From positions 1-24,913 of the forward strand of contig JALNVJ010000005.1 of the NCBI GenBank assembly GCA_023227645.1: a DNA stretch of 24,913 bases, in the 5' to 3' direction. A program made the position numbers and the translations under genes. Below, piece by piece: positions 1 through 7,177 of the stretch. The notes under the pieces were generated by a model that saw nothing but the letters and a program-made list of their open reading frames with translations, did not search any database and was not told where the DNA came from. Origin of the DNA: Bacteroidales bacterium. GTDB lineage: Bacteria > Bacteroidota > Bacteroidia > Bacteroidales > P3. Every line of letters starts with the position of its first letter. Within the stretch, counting starts at the first letter, position 1.

Positions 1-35
1 CAAGGACCTGCGTTAAAGTTATGTACTTGTTTCAT
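1..35 (-). CDS. serC: Phosphoserine aminotransferase, N-terminal fragment (cut by window edge)
   Basis: Only the first 11 codons are inside the window. Read leftward from ATG at 35-33 they give MKQVHNFNAGP, which is the typical opening of SerC (VHNFNAGP followed by S, A or C). SerC is a PLP enzyme that transaminates 3-phosphohydroxypyruvate to phosphoserine in serine synthesis. A good leftward promoter lies about 60 bp upstream. The call rests on a very short but distinctive N-terminus; the rest of the gene lies outside the window. Confidence 0.75.
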   Translation of the reverse strand, partial: MKQVHNFNAGP

Positions 36-98
36 TTTACTTCTATTTTAAAGGTTTTATTTAATTAAACTTCTATAGATAACAACTATATGTTTTTG

Positions 99-128
99 CA
101 AAGTTAGTACTTATTTTTTAAACAACAA
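99..128 (-). promoter_or_regulatory. Leftward Bacteroidota promoter for serC
   Basis: On the minus strand there is TTG (128-126), a 19-nt spacer and TAACTTTG (106-99). This fits the Bacteroidota consensus of TTG/TTTG near -33 and TAnnTTTG near -7. Transcription would start near 93-95, leaving a leader of about 60 nt before the serC ATG at 35. Confidence 0.6.
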
Positions 129-202
129 GGAAAGAAATTAAATAAATTCTTTCACAATTTAAATTATTTAGGATTTTGAATTATTAGGTCTGAAAAAAAC
201 AT

Positions 203-210
203 TACTTTTG
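203..210 (+). promoter_or_regulatory. -7 box of the cca-miaA-ompA-OMT operon
   Basis: TACTTTTG matches TAnnTTTG exactly. No TTG lies at the ideal upstream distance (the nearest TTTTG, 174-178, is 24 nt away). Only 6 nt separate the box from the cca ATG at 217, so the transcript probably starts at or just before the start codon. An in-frame TTG at 208 is part of this box and is not a likely start. Confidence 0.55.
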
Positions 211-216
211 CATAAT

Positions 217-1644
217 ATGAATTTAGAAAAGCACTTAAAACTCCCAATATTTGAAATTATTCAGCAAGTTGCGGACGAAATGAAAATAGAAACCTATGTT
301 GTGGGTGGATGGGTAAGAGATGTAATATTAAGGAGGGAAAGTAAGGATATTGATATTGTTTGTATTGGTAGCGGAATTGAATTAGCAAAAAATGTTGCTC
401 ACAAGATAGGAAAACATTCTAAGGTCTCAATTTTTAAAACCTTTGGTACTGCAATGGTTAATTTTTATGAAGGAGATATTAATTGGCAGATAGAATTTGT
501 TGGGGCTAGAAAAGAATCATATAGTCGTGATAGCAGAAACCCAATTGTGGAGAGTGGCACCTTGGAAGAAGATCAAAACAGAAGAGATTTTACCATTAAC
601 GCAATGGCAATATCATTAAATAAATCTACATATGGAAATCTGATTGATCCTTTCAATGGACTTATAGATATTGAAAACAAAATTATACAAACTCCTCTCA
701 ATCCAGATATTACTTTTTCCGATGACCCTCTAAGGATGATGAGAGCCATAAGATTTTCCACCCAACTCAAGTTTTTTATACATAACGACACCTTTGATGC
801 AATTACTAGAAATGCAGATAGGATTGAGATTATATCACAAGAAAGAATAATAGATGAAATGAATAAAATGATTCTTTCTTCTAATCCTTCATATGGGTTT
901 AAGTTAATGGAGAAATCAGGTCTTTTAAAAATAATTTTTCCAGAGATGGTTGCCTTAAAGGGAACTGACTATGTTGGAGACCGTACTCATAAGGACAATT
1001 TTAAACATACACTTGAAGTTTTAGATAATATATCTCTTAACACAAATAACCTATGGTTGCGCTGGGCTGCAATTCTTCATGATATTGCAAAACCCCTAAC
1101 CAAGAGATACGAACCTAAAATAGGATTTACCTTCCATGGTCACGAAGTAAAGGGAGCTAAAATGGTTAAATATATTTTCAAGAGACTAAAGCTACCTTTA
1201 AATGAGAATATGAAATATGTTGAAAAACTTGTCGGAATGCACCTTAGGCCAATAATTATTGCAGAAGATATTGTATCCGATTCGGCAGTAAGAAGGTTAC
1301 TTTTCGATGCAGGAGATGATGTTGACGATTTGATTACACTATGTGAGGCTGATATTACTTCCAAAAACTATAATAAGGTACAACGATTTAAAAAGAATTT
1401 TGAAATTGTGCGTCAGAAATTAATTACTTTGGAGCAAAGCGATAGGATTAGAAATTTCCAACCCCCTGTTTCAGGAGAAGATATAATGACAATATTCGAC
1501 ATTAGTCCTTGTAAGGAAATTGGGATGATTAAGTCAAATATTAAAGAAGCAATATTAGAGGGAAAGATTCCAAATGAAAGAGAAGAGGCTCTTAAATTGA
1601 TGTATGAAGAAGCAAAAAAGCTTGGATTAAAACCTAAAAAATGA
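217..1644 (+). CDS. cca: CCA tRNA nucleotidyltransferase with HD domain
   Basis: Adds or repairs the 3'-CCA end of tRNAs in the cytoplasm, using CTP and ATP. The protein is 475 aa from ATG 217. It has the class II nucleotidyltransferase head GGWVRD (residues 30-35) with the metal-binding DID (44-46), then RRDFTINA (122-129) and DDPLRMMRAIRF (169-180), followed by the tRNA-binding region. An HD phosphohydrolase domain follows, with FKHT (H264), LHD (H288, D289) and HGH (H307, H309). A bacterial poly(A) polymerase is the usual alternative in this family, but the HD domain and motif set fit the CCA-adding type in Bacteroidota. ATG 217 is chosen because the in-frame TTG at 208 lies inside the promoter box. 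The stop overlaps the miaA ATG by 4 nt (ATGA), so the two are probably translationally coupled. Confidence 0.92.
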   Translation: MNLEKHLKLPIFEIIQQVADEMKIETYVVGGWVRDVILRRESKDIDIVCIGSGIELAKNVAHKIGKHSKVSIFKTFGTAMVNFYEGDINWQIEFVGARKESYSRDSRNPIVESGTLEEDQNRRDFTINAMAISLNKSTYGNLIDPFNGLIDIENKIIQTPLNPDITFSDDPLRMMRAIRFSTQLKFFIHNDTFDAITRNADRIEIISQERIIDEMNKMILSSNPSYGFKLMEKSGLLKIIFPEMVALKGTDYVGDRTHKDNFKHTLEVLDNISLNTNNLWLRWAAILHDIAKPLTKRYEPKIGFTFHGHEVKGAKMVKYIFKRLKLPLNENMKYVEKLVGMHLRPIIIAEDIVSDSAVRRLLFDAGDDVDDLITLCEADITSKNYNKVQRFKKNFEIVRQKLITLEQSDRIRNFQPPVSGEDIMTIFDISPCKEIGMIKSNIKEAILEGKIPNEREEALKLMYEEAKKLGLKPKK

Positions 1645-2540
1645 AAAAGAGATTATTTGTTCTTGTAGGTCCAACAGCAGTGGGGAAAACCAAGGAAGCA
1701 ATTTCTTTGGCTAAGATCTTATCTACTGAAATTCTATCAGCTGATTCACGTCAGTTTTATAAAGAAATGGAAATTGGTGTTGCCTCTCCAAATAAAGAAG
1801 AACTAAAAAGCGCAAAGCATCATTTCATTGGACACATATCGATTGAGGATGAATATAATGTTGGGAAATTTGAGAAAGACGCATTAGAGAAAATTAATAA
1901 TCTTTTTAATACATACGACAATCTTGTTTTAACAGGAGGAAGCGGAATGTATATTGATGTTGTTTGCAATGGTATAGATAATCTTCCTGATGTAGATAAA
2001 GAAATTAGAAGTGCATTAAACGATATTTTTATTAAAGAAGGAATTGTTCCACTACAATTGGAGTTAAAGGAAAAAGACCCTCAGTATTATGAAAAGGTGG
2101 ACACTCAAAATCATATAAGGATTATTCGAGCATTAGAAGTAATTAGACAAACATCTCAACCCTTTTCTTCCTTCCTAACCCAAAAGAAAACAAATAGAGA
2201 TTTTGAGATAATAAAATTCGCTCTCTTTATGGATAGAGATAAATTAATTAATAGAATCCATAAAAGAGTTGATATTATGATTAAAGATGGCTTGGTAAAA
2301 GAAGCTCAAAGCCTATATCAATTTAAAAACCTCCCTGCCCTTAACACTGTTGGTTATAAAGAAATATTTCGTTATTTGGATAAGGAAATCTCACTTGAAA
2401 AAGCCATAGAAGATATTAAGACTAATACCCGTCGCTATGCCAAAAGACAGATGACTTGGTTTAGGAAAGACAAAGATATTATTTGGGTAGAAGCATCAAA
2501 TAACATAAACTGGAAATGCTTAATAGAAAATATAAAATAA
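1641..2540 (+). CDS. miaA: tRNA dimethylallyltransferase
   Basis: Transfers a dimethylallyl group to N6 of A37 in tRNAs that read codons starting with U, improving reading-frame maintenance. The protein is 299 aa, normal for MiaA. It has the P-loop GPTAVGKT (10-17), the catalytic and tRNA-contact motif SADSRQFY (33-40, D35), LTGGSGMY (97-104), and the C-terminal NTRRYAKRQMTWFRKD region. Second gene of the operon: it overlaps cca by 4 nt at its start and the OmpA gene by 25 nt at its end. Two tRNA-maturation enzymes side by side suggest coordinated tRNA processing. Confidence 0.95.
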   Translation: MKKRLFVLVGPTAVGKTKEAISLAKILSTEILSADSRQFYKEMEIGVASPNKEELKSAKHHFIGHISIEDEYNVGKFEKDALEKINNLFNTYDNLVLTGGSGMYIDVVCNGIDNLPDVDKEIRSALNDIFIKEGIVPLQLELKEKDPQYYEKVDTQNHIRIIRALEVIRQTSQPFSSFLTQKKTNRDFEIIKFALFMDRDKLINRIHKRVDIMIKDGLVKEAQSLYQFKNLPALNTVGYKEIFRYLDKEISLEKAIEDIKTNTRRYAKRQMTWFRKDKDIIWVEASNNINWKCLIENIK

Positions 2541-3700
2541 AGCTCTCGATTGGATTTATTCTCTCTCTCCTTATCCTATGTCATAATCAGACAATGGGAC
2601 AGAAGGATAAAAATCTTATTTACAATCCATCCTTTGAAGAATATTATACTTGTCCTCAGAAAATAGAACCTTATGGATATATGTCTGAAGCAGTGGCTTG
2701 GTGGCAACCTACAGGAGGATCTGCTGATTACTATAATAAATGTGGAAGCAGACAATGTAATGTTCCAAAAAATAAACTTGGAATTCAAATGCCAAGAACA
2801 GGAATTGGAATGGTTGGAATATATACCTCAAAAACAACTTATAGGGAGTATATACAAACAGAGTTTAAAGAAGAGTTGATTGAGGGAGAAACATACAAAC
2901 TAACCTTTTATGTAAGTCTTTCGGAATATAGTGCAGGTGCTATTGCAACAATTGGAGCATTATTTACAGAAGATAGGATTCAGCAAGACACTAGAGAGAT
3001 GCTTACTGATCAGGAAATAACCAAATACGACAATGGAATAAGCCAGTCTATATCAACTTATTTAAAGCCTCAAATTGTTAACTCTTACAATCATCCTATT
3101 GTGGACACAGAAAATTGGGTTAAGATAGAAGGAGAATATAGGGCACATGGAGGTGAAAGATTCATAACAATAGGAAATTTCTACCCTGCACCTCAAAGCA
3201 ACTGTGTTGACTTACCTTATTTAACTTATTTACTACCTGGTGCATATTATTATATTGATGATGTATCCCTTTATTGCCTAGAATGTAAGGAAGAAAAAAT
3301 AATTGAAAACAATATAACAATTACTAAAACCAAAGATGAGAAACGCTATGAAGTGGGACAGGTTATTGTTATGGAGAATATATTCTTTGAATTTGATAAA
3401 AGCATTATCCTTCCTCAATCCTTTGTTGAACTTAATAACCTAATATCTCTTCTGAACAAATACCCATATATGAAAATCGAACTCTCAGGACATACTGACA
3501 GTAAGGGTTCTGATAACTATAATCAAAAACTTTCTTATAGCAGAGTTAAAGCAGTTTATGAACATCTAATCTCTCAAGGTATTTCATCCAAACGCCTACA
3601 ATACCGTTCATATGGCTCAACCCAACCAATTGCCGACAACCAAACAGATGAAGGAAGAGCAAAAAACAGAAGAGTTGAGTTTAAAATATTAGAACTATGA
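2516..3700 (+). CDS. Secreted OmpA-domain protein (peptidoglycan-binding)
   Basis: 394 aa. A signal peptide (hydrophobic about 10-22, likely cleavage near residue 29, before QKD) is followed by a roughly 230-residue domain opening with NLIYNPSFEEYYTCP. This domain has several Cys and many aromatics, resembling the jelly-roll/galactose-binding-like modules found in front of OmpA domains in Bacteroidota. The C-terminal OmpA domain (about 285-394) has FFEFDKS (290-296), GHTDSKG (325-331, D328) and NRRVEF (384-389); the Asp and Arg are the usual diaminopimelate contacts. LILC at 19-22 is not a good lipobox, so it is probably not a lipoprotein. The start at 2516 lies inside the end of miaA, and no later in-frame start keeps the signal peptide. 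It likely tethers the outer membrane or a surface structure to peptidoglycan; the N-terminal domain's role is unknown. Confidence 0.85.
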   Translation: MLNRKYKIKLSIGFILSLLILCHNQTMGQKDKNLIYNPSFEEYYTCPQKIEPYGYMSEAVAWWQPTGGSADYYNKCGSRQCNVPKNKLGIQMPRTGIGMVGIYTSKTTYREYIQTEFKEELIEGETYKLTFYVSLSEYSAGAIATIGALFTEDRIQQDTREMLTDQEITKYDNGISQSISTYLKPQIVNSYNHPIVDTENWVKIEGEYRAHGGERFITIGNFYPAPQSNCVDLPYLTYLLPGAYYYIDDVSLYCLECKEEKIIENNITITKTKDEKRYEVGQVIVMENIFFEFDKSIILPQSFVELNNLISLLNKYPYMKIELSGHTDSKGSDNYNQKLSYSRVKAVYEHLISQGISSKRLQYRSYGSTQPIADNQTDEGRAKNRRVEFKILEL

Positions 3701-4353
3701 CAGAATTACAAATCTTCCCCTTTATAGATAAAAGAATTGAGGATTATTGCCAAAAAAATGTTAGCAAGGAACCAGAAGTTTTGGAAAAGCTTAACCGCAA
3801 GACCCATCTAAAATTTGTTCATCCAAATATGATTAGTGGCAATTGGCAAGGCACCTTCCTAAGAATGATTTCCAAGATGATAAATCCAAAATCAATACTC
3901 GAAATTGGTACATTTAGCGGATATTCCACCATTTGCCTTGCAGAAGGATTGCAAGAAGGAGGAATAATTCACACCATAGAAAAAGAAGAAGAATATGAGG
4001 ACTTTCTCTTAGATAATTTCAAAAAATTATCAGATAAAAAAATTAAACTCCATATAGGAAAAGCCTTAGATATAATCCCAACCATAGAAGTAGAATTTGA
4101 TTTAATTTTTATTGATGCCGACAAAGCCTCCTACCCCTCCTATTATAATTTATGCATAGAAAAGCTCTGTAAATCAGGGATAATCATTGCCGACAATATC
4201 CTTTGGTATGGCAAAGTGGGACTCGACCCAATACCAAACGACAAGCAAACAACTGCAATAAATGAATTTAACGAATTAATTACTCAAGATCCAAGAGTAG
4301 AAAATGTAATAATTCCAATAAGGGATGGCTTAATGATGGGGAGAAAATTATAA
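3697..4353 (+). CDS. SAM-dependent O-methyltransferase (PF01596 type)
   Basis: 218 aa, the normal size for the small cation-dependent O-methyltransferases related to catechol and caffeoyl-CoA OMTs. Visible motifs are LEIGTFSGYST (68-78, SAM binding), the acidic FIDADKASY (138-146) and ADNILWYG (165-172), which carry the Asp/Asn residues that bind the divalent metal in this family. The physiological substrate in bacteria is generally unknown and nothing here identifies it. The ATG overlaps the stop of the OmpA gene (ATGA at 3697), so it is the last gene of the cca operon. Confidence 0.88.
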   Translation: MTELQIFPFIDKRIEDYCQKNVSKEPEVLEKLNRKTHLKFVHPNMISGNWQGTFLRMISKMINPKSILEIGTFSGYSTICLAEGLQEGGIIHTIEKEEEYEDFLLDNFKKLSDKKIKLHIGKALDIIPTIEVEFDLIFIDADKASYPSYYNLCIEKLCKSGIIIADNILWYGKVGLDPIPNDKQTTAINEFNELITQDPRVENVIIPIRDGLMMGRKL

Positions 4354-4363
4354 GACACTCCTG

Positions 4364-4406
4364 AATATCAATAACATCAAACCCCATCTCCCCTCCTAAT
4401 ATTTAA
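4364..4406 (+). terminator. Candidate Rho-dependent (rut-like) site after the cca operon
   Basis: Eleven nt after the O-methyltransferase stop there is a 43-nt stretch with no G and 14 C, including runs CCCC and CTCCCCTCC, in otherwise AT-rich DNA. C-rich, G-poor, unstructured RNA is the known Rho loading preference. There is no strong hairpin plus T-run here, so Rho-dependent ending is the simplest reading. This is an inference. Confidence 0.3.
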
Positions 4407-4580
4407 GAAAATACATTTAAAGAAATAGCAAAGATAATTCCAGTATATACATATACTACTCATCCATGCAAGATTATAAAAGAACATTATTTTTGGAAAG
4501 AATTCCATAATTAATTATTACTCAACTGAAAAACAATAATACAATTATAGTTTCTTAACATATTACTTTCAATAACTAAC

Positions 4581-4631
4581 TCTTCGTTTCATTTTCCTAT
4601 ATCTTCGTTTTAAAAAATTCTTTCTTCGTTT
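4581..4631. repeat. Three direct repeats TCTTCGTTT with exact 21-bp period
   Basis: Copies start at 4581, 4602 and 4623, placing all three on the same face of the helix. An inverted partial copy AACGAAA lies at 4638-4644 and can pair with the third repeat (6-bp stem, 7-nt loop). The spacer sequences differ, so only the 9-bp cores are conserved. Function unknown. Confidence 0.6.
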
Positions 4632-4738
4632 TATTTTAACGAAACGCCTTTTCAGTAAAACAGCATAATAATTAAATATTTTACTATTAATTTTGGGAAT
4701 CATGGATGAAAAAACACTTTATAAATTAAGAAGAAGTA

Positions 4739-5419
4739 TTACCAACCAAATGGACTTTGGTTTGAGAATCTTGAATTTGGAAAAAGACTTCCATTTATCA
4801 TATTCATTGAATTAAAGGCTGAATTATGATAAGGCATTAACATATATGGATTATTGGTTTCCAAAAAAGATACATTTATATTTAAGAAACTATTTTTTGA
4901 AATTTCATAGGTTAAGCTAGCATCAAAACCATAGGTATAGATGTTTTGTGCTTGTGAACTAAGGCTTTGGCTCTTGAATGGATTATATGTGTCATAGAAT
5001 GCAGTTACAAAAAGATTTAGTTTTGGATTTAATTCAAAATCCATTCCCATATAGGCCGCATTATGTTTGTATCTATCGGCATAGGGAGCCCTATCATTTG
5101 GAATATTTTTGGAGGATTTTCCATTTAACCAAACATCTCCGGTCAAAACTCCGGCTCTTAGATAAGTTTTTTCATTTAATTTCATTCTAAGTGAGGGTGC
5201 AATGTAGGTAGAACTGAAATTTTCACCGAAAAAACCTCTTCCAAAACTTGCTCCCATTGATATATTATATTGAAGTTTTGGCATATCTATATTTAGAAAG
5301 TCATATCTACCTTCAATGTCTATTAAAGAATCATTTGGAATAATTACTTCCTTTTCCTGAGCTCTAAGACATAAAAAGGAGGATAATAAAGTTAAGAATA
5401 ATATAATCTTTTTCATCAT
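4739..5419 (-). CDS. Predicted outer-membrane/secreted protein of unknown family
   Basis: 226 aa from ATG 5419 (MMKKIILFLTLLSSFLCLRA then Q). A clear signal peptide with cleavage around residue 20-21 is followed by short alternating segments rich in aromatics, Asn, Gly and Ser (for example YNISMGASFGRGFFG and YLRAGVLTGDVWLNG), as expected of beta strands of a small outer-membrane barrel. I do not recognise a named family. An in-frame TTG at 5446 would add nine residues ahead of the signal peptide and is rejected. A second ATG at 5416 is equally possible. It begins 33 nt after the stop of the upstream barrel protein and is very likely co-transcribed with it. Two adjacent exported proteins suggest a shared envelope role. 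Confidence 0.7.
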   Translation of the reverse strand: MMKKIILFLTLLSSFLCLRAQEKEVIIPNDSLIDIEGRYDFLNIDMPKLQYNISMGASFGRGFFGENFSSTYIAPSLRMKLNEKTYLRAGVLTGDVWLNGKSSKNIPNDRAPYADRYKHNAAYMGMDFELNPKLNLFVTAFYDTYNPFKSQSLSSQAQNIYTYGFDASLTYEISKNSFLNINVSFLETNNPYMLMPYHNSAFNSMNMINGSLFPNSRFSNQSPFGW

Positions 5420-5452
5420 TAATTTACTAACGAAAAGACCTATCAATTTAGT

Positions 5453-6364
5453 CTAATATTTGATTTTATTAGAGAATAGATCTAAATAATATGCTAATGT
5501 AATGGAAATAACATGTTGAGAAGGCGATTTTGGTGTTTCTATGTTTAAATATTCAAAAGAGTTTGACGTATTGTCTATTCCTTTTTCTTTATATCGCAAG
5601 GTAAAGTCGTGATTATAATCATATAAAGGGGTAAAGCTATATTGGTAAGAAAGAGATATTTGAAATCTCTTGTACTCGAAACCTAATCCAAGTTCTGCTC
5701 CTGCATCCCAGCGGTTTGTTCCTTCAACCATAAATGTATCATCAAGATCTTCATTTAAAAGTTGGTGAACAGTGTAGTCATAACCAATATATCCATTGCT
5801 TTCACTAGGAATACTTGTTTGTTGGTGAAGGTTTCTTGGCATAGTTTTTTCTCCATAATGGTCAAGAAAATGAGTTTCTCCTGCTATACCAAAACCTAAA
5901 AAACCACCTCCTTGTACAAAAAATCGAAAATCATCACTAAAAGAAAATTTCCAAACAAGGTCAACTGGAATTTGTATATAATATGTCTTAGCATCCATTT
6001 CAACATTTTGAGAAAAATATCCTTTATTTTGTGTGTTTAACTTATAGCCTTTGGTGGTAAATATTAGTGATGGCTGAATAAACCATGGACCAGATACTTT
6101 TATTTGTCCTGTTAATCCAACATTATATCCATATTGGAAAGGTTTAGTGTCGGTGAAACCAACATACTCTAGGTTTTTATTATAGAAAGCTAAACCATTG
6201 AATACGTCCAATCCATTTGCAGAAGTCAGGTCACTCATATTAAAGCCTGCTCTTATACCAAAACGATTCTCAGGAGCCCTATTAGTCCTTTGAGCAAAGC
6301 TATTAAATCCCCCTATTAGCAATATAAAAATTGCTATAAATGATACGACATTCTTTTTCTTCAT
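5453..6364 (-). CDS. Outer-membrane beta-barrel protein (PF13568-like)
   Basis: 303 aa. A signal peptide (MKKKNVVSFIAIFILLIGG..., cleavage near residue 24-25, FAQ) is followed by RFGIRAGFNMSDL, the usual first strand of the Bacteroidota 'outer membrane beta-barrel' family. Repeated amphipathic strands follow (YNVGLTGQIK, WFIQPSLIFTTKGYKL, YYIQIPVDLVWKF, FFVQGGGFLGFGIAGE, AGAELGLGFEYK, ISLSYQYSF). The C-terminus ends in a final strand, HVISITLAYYLDLF. Sits in the outer membrane; the ligand or cargo is unknown. It is the first gene of a two-gene leftward operon divergent from the rhomboid gene, with a -7 box 26 nt upstream. Confidence 0.83.
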   Translation of the reverse strand: MKKKNVVSFIAIFILLIGGFNSFAQRTNRAPENRFGIRAGFNMSDLTSANGLDVFNGLAFYNKNLEYVGFTDTKPFQYGYNVGLTGQIKVSGPWFIQPSLIFTTKGYKLNTQNKGYFSQNVEMDAKTYYIQIPVDLVWKFSFSDDFRFFVQGGGFLGFGIAGETHFLDHYGEKTMPRNLHQQTSIPSESNGYIGYDYTVHQLLNEDLDDTFMVEGTNRWDAGAELGLGFEYKRFQISLSYQYSFTPLYDYNHDFTLRYKEKGIDNTSNSFEYLNIETPKSPSQHVISITLAYYLDLFSNKIKY

Positions 6365-6389
6365 ATTATCATACTATAAGTTCAATTTG

Positions 6390-6397
6390 CAAATATA
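6390..6397 (-). promoter_or_regulatory. -7 box for the two outer-membrane protein genes
   Basis: Minus strand TATATTTG is an exact TAnnTTTG match, 25 nt before the ATG at 6364. No clear TTG lies at the -33 distance. Confidence 0.5.
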
Positions 6398-6438
6398 ATA
6401 TTTCTTTATTAAAAAATGCATAAAACATTGAAGAAATG

Positions 6439-6467
6439 TTGAAAATAAAAGAGTTTTATTATCTTTG
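6439..6467 (+). promoter_or_regulatory. Promoter of the rhomboid gene
   Basis: TTG (6439-6441), an 18-nt spacer and TATCTTTG (6460-6467). The ATG at 6477 is only 9 nt after the box, so the leader is at most a few nt. An in-frame TTG at 6465 is part of the box and not a start. Confidence 0.6.
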
Positions 6468-6476
6468 CACCCAGAG

Positions 6477-7172
6477 ATGAATACAGAAAAAAAAGATTTT
6501 ATTAACGCTTTAATAGTTCCCTTTGGCTTTGTTTTTTTACTTTGGGCAATAAAGATTATGGAAACAATAAGTGGAATATCATTATCTGCTTATGGTTTAG
6601 AACCCCGAACACTTAAAGGTCTAAGTGGAATATTCACTATGCCTCTTCTTCACGCCGACTTCTCACACTTAGTCTCCAACACCTTAGCTTGCTTTGTTTT
6701 ATTATTTGGACTGTATATTTTCTATAAAGAATTTGCCACCACATTATTCCTTCTATTCTATCTTTTTTCAGGAATTGCAGCTTGGATAATTGGAACAAGT
6801 GGTTCAATACATATTGGAGCTAGTGGATTAGTTTATTCTTTGGCTTGGTTTCACATACTTAGTGGATTAATAAAAAGAAATAAGCCTCAGTCAGCTTTTG
6901 GTCTAATTGTTATCTTTCTTTATGGAGGAGTTGTCTGGGGGATATTCCCAATGTTTCAATCTAGTCCTAGAATAAGTTGGCAAGGACATTTAGGGGGAGC
7001 TATAACTGGTTTTGTGTTTGCAATATACTATAGAAAAAAAGCAATATCAATAGCTCATCAAGAAGCAGAAGATGAGGACGAGGATGAATTATTGGAAGAA
7101 TATCCTTATTGGTTAGAAGGTCAACATGAAGAAAACGACGAAAACGAAAATCAAAAAGAGAATAAAGAATGA
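6477..7172 (+). CDS. Rhomboid-family intramembrane serine protease
   Basis: 231 aa from ATG 6477. Rhomboids cut transmembrane substrates within the bilayer of the inner membrane. The family signature is complete: HADFSHLVSN (59-68, with N68 near the oxyanion hole), GASG with the nucleophile Ser116, and WQGHLGG with His171 completing the dyad. About six hydrophobic helices span residues 10-185. After the last helix comes a cytosolic tail (about 195-231) made almost wholly of Asp, Glu and Asn, beginning EAEDEDEDELLEE; this is unusual and its role is unknown. Single gene with its own promoter and a hairpin terminator directly after the stop. Confidence 0.9.
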   Translation: MNTEKKDFINALIVPFGFVFLLWAIKIMETISGISLSAYGLEPRTLKGLSGIFTMPLLHADFSHLVSNTLACFVLLFGLYIFYKEFATTLFLLFYLFSGIAAWIIGTSGSIHIGASGLVYSLAWFHILSGLIKRNKPQSAFGLIVIFLYGGVVWGIFPMFQSSPRISWQGHLGGAITGFVFAIYYRKKAISIAHQEAEDEDEDELLEEYPYWLEGQHEENDENENQKENKE

Positions 7173-7177
7173 AAAAA

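Larger units (their letters stand above)
4354..4738. other. Convergent intergenic gap, 385 bp
   Basis: Lies between the stops of two convergent genes. It holds a C-rich G-free tract just after the rightward gene (4364-4406), a compact palindrome AGTATAT-AC-ATATACT (4442-4457), three direct repeats of TCTTCGTTT spaced 21 bp (4581-4631), and a -7-like box TAATTTTG (4688-4695) next to a 37-codon open frame starting at 4702. No convincing gene or intrinsic terminator hairpin with a T-run was found. Confidence 0.6.

Noticed and set aside
4625..4643. Small hairpin TTCGTT/AACGAA as a terminator of the leftward outer-membrane protein operon
   Set aside because: Only 6 bp with two G-C pairs, and far (about 100 bp) from the stop; too weak to call.
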